Positions 8,078-16,786 of a stretch of DNA of 64,000 nucleotides are shown in pieces. The DNA comes from Pseudomonadota bacterium (GTDB lineage: Bacteria > Pseudomonadota > Alphaproteobacteria > Caulobacterales > Caulobacteraceae): positions 1-64,000 of the forward strand of contig JAEXZS010000093.1 in NCBI GenBank assembly GCA_023451375.1. Direction: 5' to 3'. The notes under the pieces were generated by a model. The model was not told the DNA's origin. It saw nothing but the letters and a program-made list of their open reading frames with translations, and searched no databases. The position numbers were made by a program, and so were the translations under genes. Position 1 is the stretch's first letter. Each line of letters opens with the position of its first letter.

Positions 8078-11020
8078 ATGACAGCCTGTCTTCGCAACCT
8101 GCTCGCCGGCGCGGCGCTCGTGCCGATCGTCTCTGCGGTCCTGGCGACCGGCGCTTCTGCCCAGGAGATCCGCGATTTCAATATCGCCGGCGGCGCGCTG
8201 GACGGCGCCCTTATGGCGTACGCACGCCAGGCCAACGTTCAGCTTCTCTACACCGCTGACCTGGTCGCGGGTTTGCGGACCGATGGCGTCCAAGGTCGGC
8301 TGGGGCCCGATCAGGCGTTGAACCGTCTTCTAAACGGCAGCGGCGTCTCATGGTCGCGAAGCCGACCGGGAGTGATCGTGCTGCGCCGGTCCCCGACGCA
8401 GGTCTCGGTCGAAGCCACCGAACTCGACGAGGTGGTGGTAACGGGCAGTCTGATCAGAGGAGCGGCGGTGACGGCGTCTCCGGTGGTCACCGTCACCGCG
8501 GCGGAGATTGATCGCGCCGGCCATGGATCGGTCGCCGACGCGCTCCAGGCCCTGCCGCAAAACTTTGGCGGCACGGCGACCCCGACCACGTTCCTGACGG
8601 CGTCTGATGTCGGGGGCAGTAACACCACCCTCTCCACGGGCATCGATCTCCGAGGTCTCGGACCGGATTCGACTCTGGTCCTAGTGAACGGTCGGCGGCT
8701 GGCTGGCGCGGGCAGCCGGGGTGAGTTCACGGATGTCTCCGCCCTGCCGAACGCTGCGGTAGAACGTGTCGACATCCTGCTTGACGGCGCCTCGGCGCTC
8801 TACGGATCCGACGCTGTCGGCGGCGTGGTCAACGTCGTGCTTCGGCGACAGTTCGAAGGCCAGGAAAGCCGGGTGCGGGTCGGCGCGGCCCGGGATGGGG
8901 CCGAGGAGCTGATGGTCTCGCACTTGGCGGGTGTGAACTGGTCGAGCGGCTCGGCCCTGATCAGCTACGAATACAGGGATCAGTCCTCGCTGGCGGGCGC
9001 CGATCGGGCCTATACGGCGACGGGCGATCTGCGGCCCTTTGGAGGGACGGACCATCGCGACATCTTTGCGTCGCCGGGCAACCTCGTCGTCTTCGATCCG
9101 GTGGCCGCCGGCTATGTCGCGACCCACGCCATCCGGCCGCTGAACGGGGCCGTGGCCACGTCTCCGGCGAACTTTGTGGCCGGGGCGTCGAACCTGTCGA
9201 ACCGTCGCGAGGGCGCCGACATTCTGCCGGAGCAACAAAGGCGATCGGCCTATGCGCGGGTGCGCCAGGATATCGGCGATCGGCTGGAGCTTTCGAGCGA
9301 TTTCCGGTGGAGCCAGCGGGACTTCGCCTTCGCCAATCTGGCCCCGGCGGAGATCCTGCCGGTGACGGCCGCCAACCCGAACTTCGTCTCGCCGAATGGG
9401 GCGTTCTTCCACCAGATCGCCTACAGCTTCATCAACGACCTCGCGTCGAGCAAGGTGACCGGATCGGCCCGCGGCATGGGCGCCACCGCCGGCTTCGACC
9501 TGACCCTGAAGGGCGACTGGTCGCTATCGGGTTACGGCGCCTGGGCGGAGGATCGCAGCCATGTCCGCACGCCTCGCCTGCAGTACCTCTACCTCTATGA
9601 GGCCCTCGGGTTGTTGCCCGACAATCCCGCGACACCCTACAGCCCGTCGCGTGACGGCTATTTCAACCCCTTCGGCACGGGCGGCGCCAACACCGCGGCG
9701 ATCACGGAGCCCATCGGGTCGGGGTATTCGGCGTCGCGCCAGCGCAGCCAGGTCCGTTCGGCCAACCTCCTGCTCGACGGGACGGTCTTGACCCTGCCGG
9801 GCGGGGACCTGAAGCTGGCCGTTGGCGCTCAATTCCGTCGCGAGGAATTTGAGCGAGCCACCGAGAGCTACGTCCAGACGTTGGCTCCGACGATGGCGGC
9901 GATCGACCCCCAGATCCGCGACATTGCGGCGGTCTTCGCTGAGGCCCGCATCCCCCTGATCGGCGAGGCGAACGCCGTCGGCTTCGCTCGACGTCTGGAA
10001 GTCTCACTGGCGGTCCGGGCCGAGGACTACGACGACTTCGGCTCCACCACCAATCCGAAGATCGGTCTGGTGTGGTCGCCCGTGGAGGATCTGACGCTAC
10101 GCGCCAGCTGGGGGACGTCCTTTCGGGCTCCGTCCCTCAATGAGTTGAATGAGGCGGTGCTCATCGGCGCGACCTCCACCACGGAAAACGGCGTCGAAAA
10201 GCTGGCGGTCATCCAGCTTGGCGGCAATCCGGACCTCAACCCCGAGACGGCGGACAGCCTGACGTTCGGCTTTGATTATCGCCAGCCTGAGGGTTGGCGC
10301 ATCGGCGCCTCGGTGTTCGACATCCGCTTCAAGAACCGGATCGGCCGGCCGATAGCCGATAACATCGACAACGCCCTGACGGACCCCAACCTCGCGGCGT
10401 TTGTCACGCGCGTGGACCCGGCCAATCCGGAGGATTTGGCGGCCATCAATGCGCTGATCACCGATCCGCGGTTCGTCCCGCCCGGTCTGTATCCGGCAAC
10501 CGCCTATTCGGCGATCTTCGACGCCCGCTGGCTCAACACCGGCGAGCTCCATGTCCAAGGCCTCGATTTCAACGTGGGTCGTGGCTTCAATCTCGGGGAT
10601 AACCGGTTCGACCTGGATGCTTCGGCCTCGTGGCTCTTCGAGTACAGCCGAAAGCTGACCCCGGAAGCGACGCGGGACCAACTCCTCGATGTCGCCGGCT
10701 ATCCCGTCGACCTGCGACTGCGATCCGCGGTCTCCTGGACGCGGGCCGCGTGGTCGGCGCGGTTCGGCGTCAACTACGTCGACGATTACCGAGATTCGCG
10801 AGGGCCCAAGATCGATTCCTGGCTGACCGCCGACGCCAATGTGAGCTGGGCGCCCGATCGAATCCTTGGCTTTGAGGGCCTCGAACTGGCCCTCAATGTC
10901 CGCAACGTCTTCGACGAGGATCCCCCCTTCTACGACGGAGCGACGGGCGATGGGTACGACCCTGCCCAAGCGGATCCGCTGGGTCGGGTGGTGTCCCTGC
11001 AACTGACGCGGCGCTGGTGA
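8078..11020 (+). CDS. TonB-dependent receptor with STN signalling domain (lasso peptide island)
   Basis: 980 residues. A signal peptide ends near ATGASA at residue 28. An STN domain follows (about 30-100: FNIAGGALDGALMAYARQA), which contacts FecR in transducer-type receptors. The TonB box is DEVVVTGSLIRG, then the plug domain and a long beta-barrel ending in VVSLQLTRRW, with the usual aromatic C-terminus. GGAGGGGAA provides a strong ribosome binding site. The isopeptidase gene starts seven bases after the stop. In Caulobacterales and Sphingomonadales this pairing is typical of lasso clusters of the astexin/caulosegnin type, where the receptor is thought to import the lasso peptide. The substrate here is inferred from context. 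Confidence 0.87.
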   Translation: MTACLRNLLAGAALVPIVSAVLATGASAQEIRDFNIAGGALDGALMAYARQANVQLLYTADLVAGLRTDGVQGRLGPDQALNRLLNGSGVSWSRSRPGVIVLRRSPTQVSVEATELDEVVVTGSLIRGAAVTASPVVTVTAAEIDRAGHGSVADALQALPQNFGGTATPTTFLTASDVGGSNTTLSTGIDLRGLGPDSTLVLVNGRRLAGAGSRGEFTDVSALPNAAVERVDILLDGASALYGSDAVGGVVNVVLRRQFEGQESRVRVGAARDGAEELMVSHLAGVNWSSGSALISYEYRDQSSLAGADRAYTATGDLRPFGGTDHRDIFASPGNLVVFDPVAAGYVATHAIRPLNGAVATSPANFVAGASNLSNRREGADILPEQQRRSAYARVRQDIGDRLELSSDFRWSQRDFAFANLAPAEILPVTAANPNFVSPNGAFFHQIAYSFINDLASSKVTGSARGMGATAGFDLTLKGDWSLSGYGAWAEDRSHVRTPRLQYLYLYEALGLLPDNPATPYSPSRDGYFNPFGTGGANTAAITEPIGSGYSASRQRSQVRSANLLLDGTVLTLPGGDLKLAVGAQFRREEFERATESYVQTLAPTMAAIDPQIRDIAAVFAEARIPLIGEANAVGFARRLEVSLAVRAEDYDDFGSTTNPKIGLVWSPVEDLTLRASWGTSFRAPSLNELNEAVLIGATSTTENGVEKLAVIQLGGNPDLNPETADSLTFGFDYRQPEGWRIGASVFDIRFKNRIGRPIADNIDNALTDPNLAAFVTRVDPANPEDLAAINALITDPRFVPPGLYPATAYSAIFDARWLNTGELHVQGLDFNVGRGFNLGDNRFDLDASASWLFEYSRKLTPEATRDQLLDVAGYPVDLRLRSAVSWTRAAWSARFGVNYVDDYRDSRGPKIDSWLTADANVSWAPDRILGFEGLELALNVRNVFDEDPPFYDGATGDGYDPAQADPLGRVVSLQLTRRW

Positions 11021-11027
11021 TCGGACC

Positions 11028-13524
11028 ATGCGCAACATCATCGCGAAGACCGCCCGCCTCCTGGCGCTGGCGCTTGTTCTCCTGTGCGGCGGTCAGGCCG
11101 CCGCACAGGAGCGTTCCCGGCCCTACACGCTCGACGACCTCCTGAACCAGGCGGCGTTCGGCGCCGTTTCCATCGACCCCACCGAGCGGTGGATCGCCTA
11201 CGAACAGTCGGGTCCCTATTCGGCCTCCCCGCGCTTCGACTACGCCCTCTACACCCGCGCGGCCACAACGACCGTCTGGATCGCCGACGCCAGGGGCGGC
11301 GAGGGGCCGCGCCGGCTTCTGCCTTCCAGTGAAGGCGACGGCCACGTGTTGGGCGACTGGTCGCCGTCAGGGCGACGCCTCCTGGTCTTCCGTCTCCAGA
11401 ACGACCGTTGGGATCTGGGCGTCTTCGACCTTCACAGCCGCGCCGTCCGCTGGCTCGACGTGGCTCCTGACGGTGGGGGCTTCGGGCGGGTGGTGCAGTG
11501 GCGGTCCGACGACGAACTGGTCCTGCTGGATCGGCGCACGACGGACCTGCCCTTCGTGATCGGCTGGGACGCCGGAGCCATGACCTTGGCCCAGCAGCGT
11601 TGGCGACGTCAGGCCACGGGGTCGGCAAGCAGCGGCACGGTCATGGGCAGCGGCCGTTTCCATGCGGATACGCCGATCTCGCCGGAGGTCGATCTTGTCA
11701 GTCTCGACCTGATCAGCGGCCGCAAGAGAGTGCTGTCGACGGGCCGCTTTATCGACCTCGAACTATCGCCCGACCGCTCTCGCATTGCCGCTATGGCCCA
11801 GGGCGACATGCCTCCGATCGACCAGACCAGGCCGCTTTGGCCCGTCGACAAACCAGAAGAGCGTCATGTCCAGATCGTCGACCTTCAGACCGGCGCGGTG
11901 GTCAGGCCCTGCGGCGACTGCGCCCTGGCTCCGCATCTGATGGGCTGGTCGCCCGACAGCCGCCGTGTCCTCGTCTGGATGACGGGACCGAACGGAGCGA
12001 CGTCCGGGGAACTGGCCGCATTGAGGATTGACGGGCAGATGGAGACCTATGACCGTTTCGGCCTCGAGCCTGACGTGGGCGCGAACCCCGTAGCGAGCTT
12101 CACGGCGGTCCGCGCCCTCTGGCAAGGCGACCGTCCGGTGCTTCGGGCGCGCAGCCGAGGGGGGGGACCGATACGATTGGCACCGCCTCGAGCGCACCCG
12201 AGCCGTGAATCTGACCGGCGGGCTCAAGATCGCGCCTTTGCGGATCGATGTCGCCGAGGCCGAGGATCTCGTCGCCGTGGCCGACGGCGCCGTCTGGCGG
12301 ATCGGCCCTCAGGGTCGGGTCCAACGTCTCTCGAATGGCGAGGACCTTCGACCGTACGCGCCCTTCGACATCCTCGACGCACCGCGCGTTCGCTACAATG
12401 AGCCTGCCCCGGGCGCCCCCTATCCCGCGACGGACGCCAGCGGCCGGCTGGTCCCGGCCGGCGCGCGCTGGCGGGCTGCACCGCCAGCCGGAGACGACGC
12501 GCTTATCGCGCCGCTCGCCTTGAGCCGGAACCTGGCGGTTGAGGAGGTGGAGGTCAACGGCGTCCGGTCCCTCCGCGTGCGCGGCCGTTCGTTTGCCGAG
12601 CGCACACTCGCGACCATCAACGCCCACCTCGCGGATGTCCGGTTCTCCAGACCAATCGCCGTGACCCATACCGGGCCCGATGGGCAGGCGTTGACCAGCT
12701 GGCTCTATTTGCCGACGCGCCACGTCGAGGGTCCAATCCCCCTCGTGGTCCTGGCCTATCCCGGACGGGTCAGTCAGCCCCAGCGCGATCCCGCCGAGTT
12801 CATGACGGAGCTCAATTTCCAGCAACTCACCGCGGCCGGATACGCGGTGCTGACTCCGAGCGTGCCCCGGCCCTTCTACCCGGCAGAGCCGGCGGTCGGT
12901 ATGGCGGACCAACTCCTCGCGGTGGTCGATGCCGCGATCGAACAGCATCCCGAACTCGACGGCGAGCGGCTTATCTATTGGGGTCAGAGCTTCGGTGGCT
13001 ACAGCGGCCTCGTCGTGGCCACCCAGACCACCCGCTTCCGGTCCATCATCGTCCAGGCCGTCGTCTCGAACCTCGCCCAGAAATGGGGCGAGTTCGCCCC
13101 TTGGAATCGCGGTGATCCGCGGTGGGGGATGTCGATGCGGCACGACGCCGGCTGGGCGGAGGCCAGCCAAGGCGCGATGGGCGGCCCGCCGTGGTCGGAT
13201 CCCGAGCGCTACACGCGCAACAGCCCGCTTTTCCAGGCGGACCGTATCCAGACCCCGATCCTTGTGATGCAGGGCGAGCGGGACATGGGACTGGGACAGG
13301 CTGAGTCGCTCTTCACCGCCTTGTGGCGCCAGAACAAGGACGTTCGGTTCGTCACCTGGTGGGGCGAGGGCCACACGGTCGAGAGCGCCGCCAATCTGCG
13401 GGAGATGTATCGGCAGATCTTCGCCTGGCTGGAAGAGACGGTCGGCAACCCCGGTCACGTCACCGCGAGTTCAGCCGGGCCGTCCACCGCCGCAGCCAGC
13501 TCTCGATCAGCGCCGCCGTCGTAA
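11028..13524 (+). pseudogene. Lasso peptide isopeptidase (prolyl oligopeptidase-like), split by a frameshift
   Basis: Together the two halves encode about 830 residues: a signal peptide (ARLLALALVLLCGGQAAAQ), a beta-propeller-like N-terminal region and a C-terminal alpha/beta hydrolase with the triad in GQSFGG (Ser), GERDMG (Asp) and GEGHTVE (His). Relatives such as AtxE2 open the ring amide of lasso peptides in the periplasm. The first frame runs 11028-12401 and the second carries the rest to 13524. The break is at a run of eight G at 12159-12166. With seven G the frame would read on as RGGDRYDWHRLERTRAVNLT, an uninterrupted propeller-like sequence. So this is a one-base insertion, an assembly error or a slippery site. 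The 3' end overlaps the convergent cyclase gene by 65 bases. Confidence 0.85.
12159..12166 (+). other. Run of eight G where the isopeptidase frame breaks
   Basis: Eight consecutive G. Upstream codons fit frame 11028 and downstream codons fit a frame shifted by one base; removing one G restores a continuous reading. Mononucleotide runs of this kind are prone to slippage and to sequencing or assembly error. Confidence 0.85.
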
Positions 13525-15148
13525 GGAAGCCGCTTCCCCCGGCCCACATCAGGCGGTCCCGGTCGAGGAGCGCCTCGACCTGGGTTCGATCGATGACGCC
13601 GCGTTCGGCGAGGAGACCGCCGAGGAGGTGGTCTCGAAGGAACGGGAGGCTGGCTGCAGCCTCCCGTTCGAAGGTAGCGGTGTAGTCGCCCTTGGACCGT
13701 CGCCATGCGATGTCGGCCGGCAGGCGATCCTCGAACGCCGACCGCGCCAGATGCCGATCTGTCTTTCCAGCCGTCAGGATAGGAGTGGGGATCCGCATGC
13801 TCCATTCGACCAAGGGCTGAGCCATGAGCGGATGGATCAGATCGACCACCTCCGTCCGCCGACAGGCCGTCACATAGGCCAGATTGGACACCAGCGCGGC
13901 CAGCTGCGCCCGCTTCCCTTCGCCGAGCGCCCCGGCGCCGTCCATCCACGGATGGACGAGCTGGATAGCATGTACAGACGTGGCAGGCCTGACCGCGTCC
14001 GCGAGGATCGACCATGCCGACTTCCGGGTCCATCGCGCGAGTCCCGGCCAGACCGGCGACGCCAGGGCGAAAAGGCCGCGCGAGCGCAGAAGGTCGCCGA
14101 AGACGGCGGCCGACGCCCCCTGATAGAATAGCGCGTCTCCACCCTTTCCCGTCAGAAGACCGTCTAGTCCAGCAATCTTGCAGGCATCGGCGACCAGAGC
14201 GTCGAACACCGGATCGGCCCCATTCATACCCGGACGCACGCCGCCGGCAGTGCGGTCGAGGACTTCGGTCTCCAGCGCCTGTTCGCACCGCTGGACGGCG
14301 GTGAGGGTTAGGCCAAAGCCACCGGCCACTAGAGCCGCATAGCGGCGCTCATCCGTCTCAGGTCTCGACGAGAAGGCGTTCAGCCAGAGCTTGATCGCTG
14401 GTCGCCTCTCGCCGAGCGCTGCCGCGACGATCGCGGAATCCAGACCTCCGGAAAGTTCGGCTCCACAACGCGAGACGACTGCAGCGAGTGATCCGACACA
14501 GGTGTCGACACGCTCGCGCAGACCATTCGCGGCCTCCGTGCTGGACCACAGATCTGGCTGTTGCCCTGTCCAGGGTCGCCACACCTGCTCCTGAGCGTTC
14601 GTATCGAGATCGATCATCTCCCCTGCGTCCAGCGCTATGAGGCCCTCGATCGGCGGTTGCGCGAGGGCGGCGTCTGGATGGCCCAGCAAGTCGGGCACAG
14701 CCTCCCAGCGGATAGATCCGGAAAGCGGGGCGGCCGTGATAAGCCAGTCGGGCGTGCCAGAGGTGACGACCGTCACCCCGCGGCTGATCCAGACAGCCAG
14801 TTCGTGGGATCCGGACGGGTCTCGCATCGCGGCCCGAAGTGTTCCGTCGGCGTCACGGTCGAGGGCGATGTACCGCCCCCATTTGGTGCGGACCAGGTTC
14901 CGCAACCTGTCGAGGCGGCCGCCTGTGCCAAGGGCGCCGCCGTCGGGATGATCGAAGAGATCGCCCACCGCGATCAGCCCGCCTTTGAGATCGTGCACGG
15001 TTGGACAGCGCGGCTCCGCCACGCCCAGCCATCCTCTCCGGAGCACGGATTGCGTGCGGAAGCCTGCGTCCAGTGCGGCGCGCTGAATGCCGGCCGCGGC
15101 CTGAGCGGATGGCGCGTCTGTCCACGAAAGGGCGAGAAACGCGCCCAA
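13460..15148 (-). CDS. Lasso peptide cyclase (asparagine synthetase-like, C protein)
   Basis: 562 residues. The N-terminal half resembles the class II glutaminase domain of asparagine synthetase B but lacks an initial catalytic Cys (it starts MGAFLALSW), as expected for lasso C proteins, which do not use glutamine. The synthetase half has the ATP pyrophosphatase loop SGGLDS at residues 233-238 and a downstream KGGDALFYQG segment. It adenylates the Glu side chain of the core peptide and closes the macrolactam with the freed Gly1 amine. It starts two bases after the stop of the B gene, so the genes are translationally coupled. Its end overlaps the convergent isopeptidase gene. Confidence 0.9.
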   Translation of the reverse strand: MGAFLALSWTDAPSAQAAAGIQRAALDAGFRTQSVLRRGWLGVAEPRCPTVHDLKGGLIAVGDLFDHPDGGALGTGGRLDRLRNLVRTKWGRYIALDRDADGTLRAAMRDPSGSHELAVWISRGVTVVTSGTPDWLITAAPLSGSIRWEAVPDLLGHPDAALAQPPIEGLIALDAGEMIDLDTNAQEQVWRPWTGQQPDLWSSTEAANGLRERVDTCVGSLAAVVSRCGAELSGGLDSAIVAAALGERRPAIKLWLNAFSSRPETDERRYAALVAGGFGLTLTAVQRCEQALETEVLDRTAGGVRPGMNGADPVFDALVADACKIAGLDGLLTGKGGDALFYQGASAAVFGDLLRSRGLFALASPVWPGLARWTRKSAWSILADAVRPATSVHAIQLVHPWMDGAGALGEGKRAQLAALVSNLAYVTACRRTEVVDLIHPLMAQPLVEWSMRIPTPILTAGKTDRHLARSAFEDRLPADIAWRRSKGDYTATFEREAAASLPFLRDHLLGGLLAERGVIDRTQVEALLDRDRLMWAGGSGFLTTAALIESWLRRWTARLNSR

Positions 15149-15150
15149 GG

Positions 15151-15783
15151 TCAGACCGCGAGGATTGGCGAATAGCGGCCTACGCGATCAGGATCGTCGT
15201 CGAGGACGACGTCATTCACCTGGAGCCAGCAGTGAGCGGCGAACGGCCAGGTCTTCACACCGAAAACCCAGACGGCGTCCTGGCCCGCGCTCCGCAGCAG
15301 GCGGCGCAGAAGCCAGGCTCGGTAGAGGCAGGCGCCTTGCCGGGGATCCCACGGCAGACGCCGCACAAAGACGGCGGTGAGCCTGGCGATCTTTTGCATG
15401 TCCGGCGTGTCGCAGCGCGGAGGCGCCGCATCGGCAAGGAGTGCGTGCAGAGGGCGGCGACCAGGACCCGAGCGCCACGCAGCCGCCGCAGCCCCCCAGA
15501 AGGCGACCTCTTCACCTAGGGTGATGGGACGATCCGGAAGAGAAAGGGGGCGGGACGGGAGTTGCGGGATCGCTCGCCGTGGCGACGCAGCGCCTTCGGT
15601 CACGAAGCCAGCGGCCGACAGGTCGCCGATCATGGCGTCCGGGCCGTCGATCCATCCGTGGTTGATGGCGAGATGAGGCGCCGCCTCAGGCAGGCAGCTG
15701 TAGAGATCGGAGCGGGTGTCCAGAACAACGACGTCTTCATCGCAGGCTGCCATGTACACGCCGTCGGCGAGTGGGCTCTTCAT
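15151..15783 (-). CDS. Lasso peptide leader-binding and protease protein (fused B1-B2)
   Basis: 210 residues from the ATG at 15783. The first 80 residues form a PqqD-like RiPP recognition element (ADGVYMAACDEDVVVLDTRS) that grips the leader. The C-terminal half is the transglutaminase-like cysteine protease: Cys in GACLYRAWLLRRLL, His in PFAAHCWLQV and Asp in VVLDDD. It removes the leader and hands the core to the cyclase. A longer frame is open upstream but runs through the precursor gene in a different frame. An alternative GTG at 15834 overlaps the precursor stop as GTGA and would allow coupling; neither start has a clear ribosome binding site, so the exact start is uncertain. In Caulobacterales the two B functions are normally fused, as here. 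Confidence 0.88.
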   Translation of the reverse strand: MKSPLADGVYMAACDEDVVVLDTRSDLYSCLPEAAPHLAINHGWIDGPDAMIGDLSAAGFVTEGAASPRRAIPQLPSRPLSLPDRPITLGEEVAFWGAAAAAWRSGPGRRPLHALLADAAPPRCDTPDMQKIARLTAVFVRRLPWDPRQGACLYRAWLLRRLLRSAGQDAVWVFGVKTWPFAAHCWLQVNDVVLDDDPDRVGRYSPILAV

Positions 15784-15798
15784 CGTCAGAAAGACGTC

Positions 15799-15824
15799 GG
15801 GCGGGCGTCCGGAGGCGCCCGCCC
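15799..15824. promoter_or_regulatory. GC-rich hairpin between lasso precursor and B gene
   Basis: A perfect nine-base stem, GGGCGGGCG at 15799-15807 against CGCCCGCCC at 15816-15824, with an eight-base loop. It lies seven bases after the precursor stop and before the ATG of B. Hairpins at this place are known in proteobacterial lasso operons and are thought to stabilise the short precursor transcript or to limit read-through, giving more precursor than enzyme. If B starts at the GTG at 15834 the stem would be inside its coding region. There is no run of T after it. Confidence 0.7.
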
Positions 15825-15830
15825 AGACGC

Positions 15831-15947
15831 TCACGCCATCTCGAGATAGGGGCGCTTGTCGGCTTCCTGCACGGTGTTGATGAAGCCGCCGCGCGTCAGT
15901 TGCGAAACGGCGCCCAGAGCGAGCGTGCGGATGCGGAAGGTGGTCAT
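15831..15947 (-). CDS. Lasso peptide precursor (A gene)
   Basis: 38 residues: leader MTTFRIRTLALGAVSQLTR and core GGFINTVQEADKRPYLEMA. The leader ends in SQLTR, with Thr at position -2 as in nearly all lasso precursors (microcin J25 ends SQLTK). The core begins with Gly and has Glu at position 9, so the ring is predicted between Gly1 and Glu9. The tail ADKRPYLEMA has Arg13 and Tyr15 as possible plugs and a Met at position 18. The start is well supported by GGAGGCAGAG ending two bases before the ATG. It lies between the XRE regulator and the B gene, all on the same strand. The short upstream region also holds a small GCCGC/GCGGC stem (15968-15983). I do not recognise the core as a named lasso peptide. 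Confidence 0.92.
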   Translation of the reverse strand: MTTFRIRTLALGAVSQLTRGGFINTVQEADKRPYLEMA

Positions 15948-16012
15948 CTCTCTGCCTCCAGTTAAGCGCCGCAGGATTGCGGCGGCCCATGGAGCGGCCG
16001 AACTGACCCATC

Positions 16013-16034
16013 ACACAATCTATATCTGTCGTGT
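16013..16034. promoter_or_regulatory. A/T-rich dyad upstream of the lasso precursor, possible operator
   Basis: In the 104 bases between the XRE gene and the precursor, ACAC at 16013 and GTGT ending at 16034 frame an A/T-rich centre (ATCTATATCTGT), forming an imperfect dyad that stands out from its GC-rich surroundings. It is 66 bases upstream of the precursor ATG, a plausible promoter or operator position for the neighbouring XRE or GntR proteins. No clear -10/-35 pair could be assigned. Confidence 0.3.
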
Positions 16035-16051
16035 ATTTCCAGTGGCCGGGG

Positions 16052-16546
16052 CTACTCGTCGTCTTCCGGCGGCTTTCCCGCCAGACGGTCGCGGCCGGCC
16101 TCGAGCCAGGACGAGGTTTCGTCGCTCTTCTGGCGGTCTTCAGCTTCCAGATTCCGGAAGGTCTCCGTGAAGGCCTCGATCAGCGCGCGTGAGTCCATGG
16201 CGATGAGGCGGTCGCCCATGATGCTCTCGAACTCGCCCAGGGCGATCATGAACACGAGCATCAGCTTTGAATCGGCGGTGCGACGAGCGAAGTCGATCGA
16301 GCCGAGCCCGGGGCCCAGAAACAGGGACCAGGGATCGCAGTTGGTCGCCACCGCGAACCGGTGGACGTAGTCGAGGTTGAGCCGCCCCTTGCCGGCCTCG
16401 AAATACTCGTAGGTCCGAAGCGGCAGATTCATCGCCGTCGCCACCTGCTGCGCCGTCATGTTCCGCGCGCGTCGCACCCGCCGCGCCGCCAGACCGATCT
16501 GCCGCGCATAACTCAACTTTTCCGGTGGATCGGGAGGCATCGGCAA
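16052..16546 (-). CDS. XRE-family transcriptional regulator, lasso cluster
   Basis: 164 residues. A helix-turn-helix domain lies at about 12-70 (AARRVRRARNMTAQQVATAMNLPLRTYEYFEAGK), followed by a helical tail without a recognisable ligand domain (DSRALIEAFTETFRNLEAED). It is encoded directly upstream of the precursor gene on the same strand, 104 bases away, so it may be co-transcribed with the ABC genes or control them. Which promoter it binds cannot be told from the sequence. Confidence 0.75.
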   Translation of the reverse strand: MPMPPDPPEKLSYARQIGLAARRVRRARNMTAQQVATAMNLPLRTYEYFEAGKGRLNLDYVHRFAVATNCDPWSLFLGPGLGSIDFARRTADSKLMLVFMIALGEFESIMGDRLIAMDSRALIEAFTETFRNLEAEDRQKSDETSSWLEAGRDRLAGKPPEDDE

Positions 16547-16786
16547 ATCGACCTTTCACCACCCGACGCGCTGTGGTCGGTGCGTCGGACCAACGCGGGC
16601 GTGTGCGCCTTCTCTGGGTCGGCTCGCAGCGCGCGGACCATCCCGCAAATAACCGGCGGGCGTTTCGGACTCCCGTTGCGGTCTGCCCGATAAAGATTTT
16701 CGCAGACGAACGCGCCGGTCTGGGAAACGATGGACGGGCGGACGATCGGGCGCCGGCGGGGTCTCCGAACAGACCGGAATCTGGAC

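Noticed and set aside
12159..12166. Programmed frameshifting of the isopeptidase
   Set aside because: No slippery heptamer with a downstream pseudoknot and no family precedent; insertion, phase variation or error are simpler.
12100..13458. Long minus-strand frame opposite the isopeptidase
   Set aside because: Composition is that of an antisense frame, and the plus strand carries the recognisable Ser-Asp-His hydrolase motifs.
15948..16051. A second lasso precursor gene upstream of the first
   Set aside because: No short frame with a leader ending in Thr-X and a Gly-started core was found in the gap.
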